A stretch of 64,000 nt of DNA from JAICJC01 sp963709425 (GTDB lineage: Bacteria; Actinomycetota; Thermoleophilia; Gaiellales; JAICJC01), in the NCBI GenBank assembly GCA_963709425.1, contig CAVPWG010000002.1, forward strand, positions 434,001 through 498,000, in the 5' to 3' direction. The notes beneath the pieces were generated by a model that was not told where the DNA came from, did not search any database, and saw only the letters and a program-made list of their open reading frames with translations. Shown one piece after another: positions 8,885 to 18,213 of the stretch (positions are counted from its first letter, which is position 1; the number at the start of each line of letters is the position of its first letter). Position numbers and translations under genes: made by a program.

Positions 8885-9613
8885 AGGGCGTGGTGCTGGC
8901 CGGCGGCCTCGGCACGCGCCTCGGTCCGATGACGCAGGTCGCCAACAAGCACGTTCTCGACCTCTACGACGAGCCGATGATCCACTTCCCGGTGCGCACG
9001 CTGGCGCGGGCGGGCGTGACGGAGCTGGTCGTCGTCGTCGGCCGCTACGGCGATCAGGTGCAGACGCGTGCTCGGCGACGGCAGCGGGCTCGGCGTCTCG
9101 ATCGAGTACGCCCATCAGGAGGGCGAGGCGGGGATCGCCGACGCGCTGGCGCAGGCTCGGCCGCACATCGGCGACGACCGCATCGTGGCGATCCTCGGCG
9201 ACAACCTCTACCAGGACGACCTGCGGCCGTACGTGGAGGCGTTCCGCGGCCCAGCCGGCCGGAGCGCGGATCCTCCTGAAGCAGGTCGAGGACGCCCGCC
9301 GGTTCGGCGTCGCGACGGTCGAGGGCGACCGGATCACGAGCATCGAGGAGAAGCCGCCCGCGCCGCGCAGCGATCTCGCCGTCACCGGCTGCTACATGTA
9401 CGACGGCCGGAGTCTTCGACATCGTCGATGGGCTCGAGCCCTCAGCGCGCGGCGAGCTCGAGATCACCGACGTCAACAACGCACTACGTCGCGCGCGGCG
9501 AGATGGCGTTCGACGTTCTCCCCGGCTGGTGGACGGACGCCGGCACCCACGCCTCGAAGCTCAAGGCCTCGATCCTGGTCGCCCTCACCAAGGGCGTCAC
9601 ATTCCACGCGTGA
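8881..9613 (+). CDS. rmlA: Glucose-1-phosphate thymidylyltransferase (four +1 disruptions)
   Basis: Makes dTDP-glucose, the entry point of the rhamnose pathway. MKGVVLAGGLGTRLGPMT is the nucleotidyltransferase signature (GGxGTRL); ANKHVLDLYDEPMI, AILGDNLYQDD (metal-binding Asp), SIEEKPPAP and GWWTDAGTH follow in order. The frame is broken at about 9066, 9249, 9406 and 9481; removing one base at each restores a single 242-residue protein, typical of the short RmlA form. Four disruptions in 730 bases with perfect protein conservation between them is the densest cluster in the window. Convergent with the GGDEF gene, only 9 bases apart. Confidence 0.88.
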
Positions 9614-9622
9614 GCTGATGCT

Positions 9623-11685
9623 TCAGGCGGCGTCGCGCTCGACCTGATCGGCCAGGCCGAGCACCGCAAGAAGCGATTCGACGACCGCGGGGTCGAAGTG
9701 CGAGCCGGCGCTCCGGCGGAGCTCCGCTGCGGCCGCCTCGGGGGTCCTCGCCGCGGAGTAGGGCCGAGTCGCCGTCATCGCGGCGTAGGCGTCTGCCGCG
9801 GCGATGATCCGGGCCTCGAGCGGGATCGCCGATCCTGCGAGGTTGTCGGGGTAGCCGCCGCCGCTGTAGCGCTCGTGGTGGTGTCGCACCGCGGGTGCGG
9901 CCTGCCGCAGGACCGCCACTCGGCTCACGACGCCCGCTCCCACAACGGGATGTGTGCGCATGAGCGCCCATTCGGCGTCGTCGAGCGGCCCAGGCTTGGT
10001 CAGGATCGGCTCCGAGATCGCCAGCTTCCCGACGTCGTGCAGCCATCCGGCGAGCCGGCAGCGCTGCACGGCGCGGGCGGGCAGCCCGAGGTGCTCGGCT
10101 GTCAGAACCGCCAGGCGTGCGACCTGCTCGGCGTGCTCCTCGGGAATCCCCTCCCGAAGGCTGCTTGCGAACGCCAGCGCCCGTGCCAGCCCGACGCCCT
10201 CCGGCTCCGCGGTCGACGCGCCGGGATCGTTGCTGCTCGGGAGCAGCGATACGCGGTCCCTGCCCTCGTGTTTGGCCGCATAGAGACAGCTGTCCGCCGT
10301 GTCCAGCAGTGCGTCGAGCGTCTGTGCGCCGTCGGAGGCAAGGGCGCACCCGACCGAGATGGTCAGCTCGACGCGGACATCTCCGTACACGATCGGGCTC
10401 TCGCTGACGGCGCTGCGGAGGCGCTCGGCCCGCCGGACGAGCTCGTCGGCCGATGCCAGGTCGTGCAGGAGCACGGCGAACTCCTCGCCGCCCCAGCGCG
10501 CCAGGCAGTCGCCGGGCTCGAGTCCCGCGCTGAGCCGTTGCGCCAGGTCGACGAGGACGGCGTCGCCGACGGCGTGACCGTACGCGTCGTTGATCTGCTT
10601 GAAATGGTCGGCGTCGAGGAGCAGCAGCCCGCAGCGGCCGGGCGTCGACGCCAGCGACTCGGTGGCGATCTGTGCGAAGCGGCGCCGGTTGAAGGTGGCC
10701 GTCAGCTCGTCGGTGCTGGCCCGGAGCTCGGCCGCCGCGCGGGCCTGCTCGAGCTCCCGGTGAGCGTCTCTGCATGTCGCGCATGCTCCGCTTGAGGTCA
10801 TCCTCGAGGCGACGCCGCTCCGTCACGTCGGAGACGATGCCGCTGACCTCGAACGCGCCATCCGGGCGCCGGCGGCAGGCGGCCCGGTCGTGCACCCAGC
10901 GGGTGATGCCGTCGGCACCGATGAGGCGGTACGTGACCTCTGCGTCCTCGCCCCGGCAGAGCGCCTGGTTGAACGCGTCGTAGTCGCGACGGTCATCCGG
11001 GTGCACGGCCGTGTCCCAGTTGACCATGTCCGGGTCGGGCTCGGCGCCGCCGAGCAGACGGTCTCCGCCGGGGCCCTGAAACAGCTCCTGGAGCGTGCCG
11101 TCCGGCAGGGCAAGTGCGAGATAGACGTGCGCCCCGACGACGTCGAGAAGGCCGGCGAAGCGGTCACTCGCCTCAGCGAGGCGGGCTGCGGCCTGCTCGC
11201 GGACGGTGATGTCGGAGATGATGCCTTCGACGAGCATGCCGCCGCCGGCCTTCGGGCGCGGGCGGGCGCGATCCCGCACCGTGCGCGTGACCCCGTCGAG
11301 GCCGACGAGCCGATAGGTCACCTCGGCATCGTCGCCACGCAGCAGGCTGTGGTTGAACGCCTCGTACTGGGCCCAGTCCGAAGGCGCGATCCGCGACTCC
11401 CAGAACGCCCCCTGCTCGATGCCGTCGGGAAGGGGCCCGCCGATCAGGCTTGCGATGGCCCCCGGCGACTCGTGGTGGACGTAGCGGCCGTCCTGCGTGA
11501 TCTCGCCGGCGTAGACGTGCTCCTCGAAGAGGTCGAGGATCCTGGCGAGCCGCACATCGCCCCGTCGACGACGGCCCGACGAGCCGGCAGATCGCCGCGC
11601 GCAGGCGGCGAAGATGCCCGGGACGCGTCGGCACGCTTGGAGCGGCGCTCTCGGAATCGGCGGCAGGGGGCGGCGAACCAGTCAT
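9623..11685 (-). CDS. PAS-PAS-GGDEF-HD-GYP c-di-GMP signalling protein (two +1 disruptions)
   Basis: Predicted sensor that both makes and degrades cyclic di-GMP. After a basic N-terminus come two PAS domains that are internal duplicates (both contain an AEVTYRL..GxDGxTR strand pair followed by a basic tail and an IxSDxTxRE/R linker). Then a GGDEF domain with the active-site signature GGEEF and an HD-GYP phosphodiesterase domain with LHDVGK, HPVVGAG and HHHERYSGGGYP. Two +1 breaks at about 11559 (before DVRLARILDLF) and about 10772 (between the coiled linker and RDAHRELEQ) must be removed to join the parts; the repaired length is 686 residues. No transmembrane segment, so cytoplasmic. A PilZ-like gene lies 2.6 kb upstream. 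Confidence 0.82.
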
Positions 11686-11751
11686 GGCACTACTGCCATC
11701 ATCGGCGCAATGCGCGGCGCCCTTAAGGTCGCGCGATCTGTCCGGCCCGGC

Positions 11752-12931
11752 CTACCGCCACTGCACCTGCGTGAGGCTGCGATGGTGCAGCAGCACGAGT
11801 CCCTGCGGGAGAGTCGGCCTCGTCGCCCTGGAGGCGCGGCGGCGACGTCACCTCCAGGGTCGTGCCGCCCGCGCCGCCCAGGACGATCGCGATGCGGCGG
11901 CCGTCCGGCGAGGCGTCGAGGCCGGCGATCGGCCGACGGGTCGAGACGGTGCGGCCCGCCGCCTCGGCCGCGGCGATCCCGTAGCGGGTGAGCGTCGTCC
12001 CGGCGGCGGCGAGGAGCTGGTTCGGGCCCAGCCAGGCGAGCGATGGGCGCCCGGGGCCGCTCGCCAGGCAGCGCGGAGCCCGTGTGCCCGCCGGGCGAAC
12101 GAGCGCGACGCGTCCGTGGCGGTCGGCGATCGCGAGCGTGCTGCCCGCCGGCGCGAACGCGATCGCGGCGGGCCGCCGGATGCCGCAGGCCCGGCCGAGC
12201 GGCCGATCCGACCCGCCGATCACGTCGTGCACCACGACGACGCCTGCGGCCGTCACGTACGCGAGCGCCTTGGAGTCCCACCGCCAGGCGGGGGTGACCG
12301 GCGCCGCATCGCGATCGACGGTGAACGGATGCGTCCCCGTTCCCCACAGGTCGCCGACCGTGTAGCCGCTCGCTGTGCGAAGCAGGTAGGCGATCCGGAT
12401 CGGGAACGGTGACCAGACGGCCGCCACGGGCCGCCCGCCGAGGTCGCGGCGGGCCCACACGACCCGCTGCCCGTGGATCTCGAGCGCGCGCAGCGTCGCG
12501 CCGCGACCTTCGACGGCGTACAGCGAGCCCGGGCTGGCCGAGAACGCGGCCACCCGCTCGTCGGGCAGCCTCCGGATCGGCGTCTGCTTGGTGACCACCA
12601 CCACCCGATCGCCGGCGACCGCCCAGATCGACGTCCCGGCGGGAAGGCCCGCGGCTGCGAAGTGCGGTCTCGGCGGTGGCTGCTTCGCCGGCTCCGGGTT
12701 CACGACGGGCAGGTGCGCCCCGGTCGCCGCGAGCGTGACGCCGCCCGAGACGAACGCCGCCATGCATGCGGCCAGGAGGAGCGCGATCCGGCGGCGCCTG
12801 ACGGACCGGCCCTCGCCCGGGGCCGGCAGCGCCTCGAGCGCAGCCCGGAGCGCCCGGTCGGTGACGCCGGGATCCGGGCCCGGCGCCTCGCCCAGCGCTC
12901 GCTCGAGCCGGCGTTCAAGCTCGTTCGACAT
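11752..12931 (-). CDS. Membrane-anchored propeller protein, probable anti-sigma partner (one +1 disruption)
   Basis: 392 residues when repaired. The N-terminal about 50 residues are cytosolic, followed by a basic stretch RRRR and one transmembrane helix (IALLLAACMAAFVSGGV), and an extracytoplasmic region of repeated beta strands resembling WD40/TolB-like blades (VWSPFPIRIAYL, WDSKALAYVTAAG, IAFAPAGSTLAIADRHGRV, LDASPDGRRIAIVLG). It overlaps the upstream ECF sigma gene by 17 bases; such pairing and topology suggest a regulator of that sigma factor, though no zinc-binding anti-sigma motif is seen. A +1 break at about 11817 separates LQGDE from a natural C-terminus QGLVLLHHRSLTQVQWR; without repair the end is frameshifted. 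Confidence 0.68.
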
Positions 12932-13457
12932 CCCGCTCCTTCTCCAGGCCGCGCAGGTCCTCGAGCCCGCGCGCCAGCCGGGAGTGGATCGTGCCCACGG
13001 GCAGCCCGAGCAGCTCCGCGATCGCCGCCGGCGGGTGCCCGAGGCCGTAGCGCAGCACGATCACGACCCGCCGCTGCGGCGAGAGCCCCGACACCGCCTG
13101 GAGGAGGGCGCGGTCCTCGGCGGCCGCGTCCCGCCACTCCCCCTCGATTCGCTCGACGGCGTCGATCCCGACCAGCCGCCGCTCGCTCCGCAGCAGGTCG
13201 AGCGAGCGGTTGACGACGATCCGCAGCAGCCACGGCTCGAACGGCCGGCGCTCGTCGAACCGCGACAGCGCCGCGAACGCCCGCTCGAAGGCGTCCTGTG
13301 CCACGTCGTCGGCCATGTCCCGCCGTCCCGTCACGGCCCGGGCCATCCGCCATGCCCGCGGCCAGTGGCGGGCGAAGAGCTCCGCGGCGGCGTCGCGCGA
13401 CCCGGCCCGGGCGCGAACGACCAGCTCGCCGTCGGTGGGCGCGCGCATGTCCGTCAC
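12915..13457 (-). CDS. ECF-type RNA polymerase sigma factor
   Basis: 180-residue sigma-70 family factor with regions 2 and 4 only. Region 2 shows DMADDVAQDAFERAF and FEPWLLRIVVNRSLD; region 4 shows LSPQRRVVIVLRYGLGHPPAAIAELLGLPVGTIHSRLARG, the DNA-binding helix-turn-helix. The start codon is ATG (MTDMRAPT); a second ATG three codons on is possible. It is followed, with a 17-base overlap, by a single-pass membrane protein, the usual sigma/anti-sigma arrangement for envelope or environmental sensing. Its targets cannot be read from the sequence. Confidence 0.92.
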   Translation of the reverse strand: MTDMRAPTDGELVVRARAGSRDAAAELFARHWPRAWRMARAVTGRRDMADDVAQDAFERAFAALSRFDERRPFEPWLLRIVVNRSLDLLRSERRLVGIDAVERIEGEWRDAAAEDRALLQAVSGLSPQRRVVIVLRYGLGHPPAAIAELLGLPVGTIHSRLARGLEDLRGLEKERDVERA

Positions 13458-13483
13458 AAGCGTAGTACGCGCCGGAGCGCGTT

Positions 13484-14233
13484 CTACGTCCGGCGACAGC
13501 AGAACACGTCGGTGCGGTACGGCAGGCGGATGGGCCGCGGCACGCCGGCGGCGAGCGTGCGCACCTGCCCGATCAGGTGCTGCCGCTCCGCGTCGGGAAG
13601 CGCCCCGACATAGCTGGTCGACGTGACCCGGTCGACCAGGCCGTCCTCGTCCAGCTCCTGCACGAAGGCGAACGTCCGCTCGGTCAGCGGTGTGAAGAGC
13701 CCGCTCGACGCGAAGGCGTCGCGCCAGGGCGAGCGGCCGTACTGCGGCTCAGAGCCGCGCACGGCGTGGACGAGCTCGCGCAGGACGGCCACCCACTCGA
13801 CGTCGACCTCCATGGCGTTCCAGACGAGCCCGAGCCCGCCGCTGGGGCGAAGCACGCGGTGGATCTCGGCCAGCGCCCGGTCGGCGTCGAACCAGTGGAA
13901 CGCCTGGGCGACCGTGACGGCGTCGATCGACCCCGCCGGGAGCGGGATCGCCTCGGCCGTGCCGTCCAGCACCGGGATGCCCGGCACCGCGTCGGCCAGC
14001 ACCGTCCGCATTGCCGCGACCGGCTCGACCGCCACGACGTCGGCGCCACCCTCGACCAGGAGGCGGGTGAGCTTCCCGGTGCCTGCGGCCAGATCGACCA
14101 CCCGCGCCGCCGGCCCCAACCCGAGCTCCGCCGCGAGATACGCGACGGCGTCGTCCGGGTAGGACGGCCGGCCGCGCTCGTACGCGGCGGCTGCGTTGCC
14201 GAAGCCGGTGACGGCGGTCGGGTGGGTCGACAC
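13484..14233 (-). CDS. Class I SAM-dependent methyltransferase
   Basis: 249 residues. Motif I is VVDLAAGTGKLTRLL, the acidic motif II follows at VVAVEP, then AEAIPLPAGSIDAVTVAQAFHWFD (post-motif typical of the UbiE/Methyltransf_11 group) and RVLRPSGGLGLVWN. The FHWFD variant is typical of small-molecule methyltransferases related to trans-aconitate methyltransferase. No pathway partner is adjacent: the sigma factor lies downstream and the PilZ-like gene upstream. Substrate unknown. Confidence 0.88.
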   Translation of the reverse strand: MSTHPTAVTGFGNAAAAYERGRPSYPDDAVAYLAAELGLGPAARVVDLAAGTGKLTRLLVEGGADVVAVEPVAAMRTVLADAVPGIPVLDGTAEAIPLPAGSIDAVTVAQAFHWFDADRALAEIHRVLRPSGGLGLVWNAMEVDVEWVAVLRELVHAVRGSEPQYGRSPWRDAFASSGLFTPLTERTFAFVQELDEDGLVDRVTSTSYVGALPDAERQHLIGQVRTLAAGVPRPIRLPYRTDVFCCRRT

Positions 14234-14280
14234 CCGGGGAAATCTAGAGCGCGGGGATCGGGATGCCTAGAGGCTGGGGC

Positions 14281-14964
14281 TCAGGACGCCATGGGGAGGC
14301 CGCCCCGCTCGTGCACGGAGCCGTCGGCCTCCTCGAGCGCCGCCTTGAGCGCCAGCTGCGCGCGCTCGGTGCCCTGGATCGACGTGACCTCGCAGCCGAC
14401 ACGGTGCCGGCCGTAGTGCGCATCGGCGACATGCAGCACGCGTGCCCGCATACGGATCAGCTTGCGGTCGATCGTCGCCATCACCGAGAGGAGATCGCCG
14501 ATCGCGAGCCGACGGTCGGTGATGAATGCCATCCCATCCGGGCTCACGTCCATCATCCGCACGTCGAACTCCGGCTCGTCGAGGGGCATGCTCGAGTACA
14601 GGACGCCGACGAATGCGAGATCGTCGACGCGGGCCCGCGGCGTCGCCCGGTTGCCGTTGAAGCGGCGCACGCGCTCGACCGTGAGGTGCACCGCAGCGAT
14701 GCCCGCCGCGTGGAAGAAGAGCTCCGAGACCGACATGTCGATGTCGTAGCCGCGGCCTTCCTGCGTGCGGGTGCGAAGACGCAGTCCCAGGCCGAGGCGC
14801 ACCCGGCTTCGCTGAGCGAGGGCGTGCAGCATCTCGGTGTCGTGCCCGTTGAGCTCGATCGTGACCGAGCCGCCGTCGTCCGAGAGAACCTCGAGCGTCG
14901 TCGGCAGCTCCGCAAGGATCCCGAGCGCGAGCTCAAGGCGTTGATGTGGGGTCATCCGCGCCAT
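14281..14964 (-). CDS. PilZ-like domain protein
   Basis: 227 residues, ATG at 14964 preceded by GGGAGG. The N-terminal half is a flagellar-brake-like beta domain; the C-terminal half contains RRFNGNR followed by a DVSPDGMAF segment, which fits the RxxxR and (D/N)xSxxG signature by which PilZ domains bind cyclic di-GMP. The spacing between the two motifs is longer than usual, so binding is plausible, not certain. The nearby GGDEF/HD-GYP gene on the same strand could supply the ligand. It diverges from the lysyl oxidase gene across 146 bases that must hold both promoters. Confidence 0.65.
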   Translation of the reverse strand: MARMTPHQRLELALGILAELPTTLEVLSDDGGSVTIELNGHDTEMLHALAQRSRVRLGLGLRLRTRTQEGRGYDIDMSVSELFFHAAGIAAVHLTVERVRRFNGNRATPRARVDDLAFVGVLYSSMPLDEPEFDVRMMDVSPDGMAFITDRRLAIGDLLSVMATIDRKLIRMRARVLHVADAHYGRHRVGCEVTSIQGTERAQLALKAALEEADGSVHERGGLPMAS

Positions 14965-15110
14965 CCCTCCCCTTATCGACCGGAACCGCCGCCGACGTGA
15001 GGGGTCAATGCGCCTTCGAGAGCGGGACCCCGCCATCGGCGGGCCGGATCGAACTTCGGTGGCATGATCGGCGTCGAAAAGGGGATCGTCCACCAACCCG
15101 GGAGACCCGC

Positions 15111-16545
15111 ATGCCACGCCTCCGGACAGCCCTCGCCGCTCTGGCGCTCGCCGTCGCCTGCCTCGTTCCGGCGGGATCCGCCGCCGCTGCGACGGCCAAG
15201 CCGCCCCACCTGCGCCTGTTCGCCGCCTCGTCGCAGGTCACGATCGAGAAGTTCGGGCGCGGCCCGGTGCAGCTCGGTGTCGGCGCATACCTGGCGTCGA
15301 TGGGCGGCGACTTCCGGCTCGACGTGTCCCGAGCCTCGTATCGCAGCCCGATCGGCGTCACGGAGGTCATCGGCGGCCAGCGCCGCGCGCTCCCGGCGAC
15401 GGTCGCCCACGGCTGGGAGGGGATTGCGCGATTCTTCAGTTTCACAGTCTCGAGCGCGTCGCGCGGCGTCATTGCATCGCGTGCCAGGAGCTTCTGCCCG
15501 AACGACTGGAACCGCCAGCGCGTGGACGGCTCCGGCCCGCTCACCTCGCGCTACCCGCAGTTCTGCGGCACCAACCCGTTCACCCTCGGCTCGGTCTGGG
15601 GGATCGACAAGGGATGGGCCGTCGGGCTCGACAGCACGGCTCCGTCGGTGCGGCTGCCGGTCGGCACGTACACCGTGAAGGTCTCGCTCGCCCCGGCGTA
15701 CGCGGACATGTTCGGGGTGGCCGCGGCCGACGCATCGGCGGCGGTCACGATCCACGTCGTGCGCGGCCAGTGCCCGCCCTCGTGCGGGGGCCTGCTCGCG
15801 CACCACACGCGCGGCATCCGCTCCCGGCCGGCTGCCGCGGGTCGCACTCGACAACTCGCCCGCTCCGGCCACGATGCCCGACCTCATCCCGCTTCCGGCC
15901 TGGGGCATGGGCATCGACCGCCAGGGCGGCCGTGACTACCTCGACTTCGGCGCGACGGTCTGGGACGCCGGCCCGGCTCCGATGGACGTCGAGGGCTTCC
16001 GGCGCCCCGGCACGAACATCATGGACGCGTACCAGTACTTCTTCCGCCACGGCAAGCCGGTCGGCAGAGCGAAGGCGGGGACGCTCGAGTACGACAGCCG
16101 CCCGGGCCACCAGCACTGGCACTTCCTCCAGTTCGCCCGCTACTCGCTCCTGTCGTCGTCGCGGTCCCAGGTCGTGCGCAGCGAGAAGGAGGGCTTCTGC
16201 CTCGCTCCGACCGACGCGATCGACCTGACGGTCCCCGGCGCGCTGTGGGATCCGTTCTCGATCGGCCTCGAGGGGCAGTGCGGCGATGCGAACTCGATCT
16301 GGACGCGCGAGACGCTGCCCGCCGGATGGGGCGATACGTACTTCCAGTTCCTCCCTGGCCAGTCCTTCGACATCACGGATCTCACGAACGGCGCGTACTA
16401 CGTCGAGGTGCGGGCCAACCCGCTCGGCGCCATCCACGAGACGTCGACGACGAACGACGTGCGCCTGCGCAAGGTCATCCTGGGCGGGACGCCCGGTGCG
16501 CGCACCGTGCGCGTGCCTGCATGGAACGGGATCGACCCGGAGTGA
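15111..16545 (+). CDS. Secreted lysyl oxidase-like copper protein (one +1 disruption)
   Basis: 477 residues when repaired. A clear signal peptide (RLRTALAALALAVACLVPAGSAAAA) is followed by an about 230-residue beta-rich region with several Cys and then a lysyl-oxidase-like domain. The copper-binding motif is GHQHWHFLQF, matching the WxHxHxH region of LOX enzymes, with ILE-TYR rich strands and ETSTTNDVRL afterwards. The frame shifts +1 at about 15827 (TCCCGGCCGG) between the two regions; removing a base gives RSRRLPRVALDNSPAP and one protein. Eukaryotic homologues deaminate lysines in matrix proteins; bacterial ones are mostly uncharacterised. The stop overlaps the next GTG. Confidence 0.78.
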
Positions 16546-17501
16546 CGCTCGAGGTCCGGCCGTTCGGCGAGGAGGACCTGGCAGCGGCCGCCGTCCTCCT
16601 CGCCGATCGGCATCGCCGCCACCGGGCGGCGGAGGAGCTGCTCCCGGCGGCCTTCGAGGAGCCCGAGGCCGCTCGGGCCGAGATCGACGTGCTCTGGAAT
16701 GCCGCCGGCACGACCGGGGCGGCGGCCGTGCGCGACGGGCGGCTCGTCGGCTACCTGCTCGGCGCGCCCCGCGATGACGCCATATGGGGGCAGAACGGCT
16801 GGATCGAGCCGGCGGGTCACGCCGCCGACGAGCCGGAGGACGTCCGCGACCTGTACGCCGCCGTTGCGCAGGTGTGGGTAGACGCGGGGCGCACCCGGCA
16901 CTTCGCGCTCGTGCCCGCGACCGATGCGGCGCTCGTCGACGCCTGGTTTCGGCTGTCGTTCGGCCAGCAGCAGGTCCACGCCACCCGTGCGGTGGACGTC
17001 GGAGCCCAATGGCCGGCCGGGGTGCGCGAGGCCGAGCCCGGCGACGTCGACGCGGTGGTCGAGCTGGAGCCCATCCTCCCGGCCGCGCAGGATCGGGCGC
17101 CGGCGTTCGCGTTCCGGCTGGCCGGCCCCGACGATCCCGACGCGGTCCGCGCCGACATCGAGCAGGAGGTCGCCAACCCCGACGTCGGGCTCCTCGTCGC
17201 CGAGGTCGAGGGCCGCATCGTCGGGAGCTACCTGGTGTGCCCGGTCGAGATGTCGTCCTCCATCGTGGGCCTGTGCCGGCCGCCGGGGGGCTGCCATCTG
17301 GCGTGGGCGGCCACGCTGCCGTCGGTTCGGGGAACCGGCGCCGGCCTTGCGCTCATGCACGCGGCGGACGCCTGGGCGCACGGGGCGGGCTACACGGTCA
17401 TGACGGTCGATTGGCGGGTCGCCAACCTGCTCGCGTCCCGATTCTGGCCTCGGCGCGGCTTCCGCCCGACGTTTCTCCGGCTCAGCCGCTCGATCCCGTG
17501 A
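16542..17501 (+). CDS. GNAT-family N-acetyltransferase (two GNAT-like halves)
   Basis: 319 residues, GTG start overlapping the upstream stop (GTGA). The C-terminal half has the acetyl-CoA binding pattern LPSVRGTGAGLALMHAADAWA (the V/IxxxxRGxGxG/A motif) and ends in a strand-helix FWPRRGFRP typical of GNAT enzymes. The N-terminal half is a degenerate GNAT-like domain (VRPFGEEDLAAAA). The coupling to the lysyl oxidase gene suggests co-expression but does not say what is acetylated. Confidence 0.85.
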   Translation: MTLEVRPFGEEDLAAAAVLLADRHRRHRAAEELLPAAFEEPEAARAEIDVLWNAAGTTGAAAVRDGRLVGYLLGAPRDDAIWGQNGWIEPAGHAADEPEDVRDLYAAVAQVWVDAGRTRHFALVPATDAALVDAWFRLSFGQQQVHATRAVDVGAQWPAGVREAEPGDVDAVVELEPILPAAQDRAPAFAFRLAGPDDPDAVRADIEQEVANPDVGLLVAEVEGRIVGSYLVCPVEMSSSIVGLCRPPGGCHLAWAATLPSVRGTGAGLALMHAADAWAHGAGYTVMTVDWRVANLLASRFWPRRGFRPTFLRLSRSIP

Positions 17502-17528
17502 GCACGCACCCCAGACTTGCGCCCAGAG

Positions 17529-17542
17529 TTAGACACGGCTAA
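17529..17542 (+). promoter_or_regulatory. Possible DtxR/MntR operator
   Basis: TTAG-N6-CTAA inverted repeat (TTAGACACGGCTAA) 14 bases upstream of the metalloregulator start codon. DtxR and MntR boxes are AT-rich dyads with TTAG/CTAA-type half sites, so autoregulation of the operon is plausible. Only four bases per arm match, so the support is weak. Confidence 0.35.
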
Positions 17543-17556
17543 GTTCCAACTTCGTC

Positions 17557-18213
17557 ATGCCGAGTGAGTCTGTTCAGGACTACCTCAAGGCGATCTGGAA
17601 GCTCGAGAACGAGAACCGCGCGACGACCTCGGCGCTCGCGACGGAGCTCGCCGTGACTCCGGCGTCGTCGACGGCGATGGTCAAGAAGCTGGCCGAGATG
17701 GGATTGGTGGAGCATGAGCGCTACCGCGGAATTCACCTCACGCCCTCGGGAGAGCGGGCGGCGCTCGAGGTCGTCCGTCATCACCGGCTGCTCGAGCTCT
17801 ACCTCATGAAGGCGCTCGGCCTGGGGTGGGATCAGGTGCACGCCGAGGCGGAGCGGCTCGAGCACTACCTGTCAGAGGAGCTCGAGAGCCGCATCGATGC
17901 GGCTCTCGGCTACCCGACCCATGACCCGCACGGCGATCCGATTCCAACCCCGGAGCTCGTGCTCGTGCCCGAGGAGGGCCGATGGCTGAGCGACGTCGCC
18001 GACGGCACCGAGGCGGTCATCCGTCGGGTGCCCGACGGAGACCCTGAGCTGCTGCGGTACCTCGCGTCGCTCGGGATCGTCCCCGACCAGGCGGTCGTGC
18101 TCGTGGGACGGGCGCCGTTCGAGGGCCCCGTGACAGTCGAGATCGGCGGCTTGCGTCATGCGATCGGACTGGCCCTGGCCGGACGCATCGAGGTCACCGG
18201 AGCCGCCGCGTGA
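17557..18213 (+). CDS. DtxR/MntR-family metal-dependent regulator
   Basis: 218 residues. N-terminal winged helix (SVQDYLKAIWKLENENR, then LAVTPASSTAMVKKLAEMGLVEHE), a dimerisation/metal-binding domain with HHRLLELYLMKALGLGWDQVHAEAERLEHYLSEELESRI (the conserved H..E..H residues) and a C-terminal FeoA/SH3-like domain (VVLVGRAPFEGPVTVEIGG). Such proteins repress metal uptake genes when Fe2+ or Mn2+ is bound. Its stop overlaps the multicopper oxidase start (GTGA), which overlaps a ZIP transporter, so all three form one metal operon. Confidence 0.93.
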   Translation: MPSESVQDYLKAIWKLENENRATTSALATELAVTPASSTAMVKKLAEMGLVEHERYRGIHLTPSGERAALEVVRHHRLLELYLMKALGLGWDQVHAEAERLEHYLSEELESRIDAALGYPTHDPHGDPIPTPELVLVPEEGRWLSDVADGTEAVIRRVPDGDPELLRYLASLGIVPDQAVVLVGRAPFEGPVTVEIGGLRHAIGLALAGRIEVTGAAA

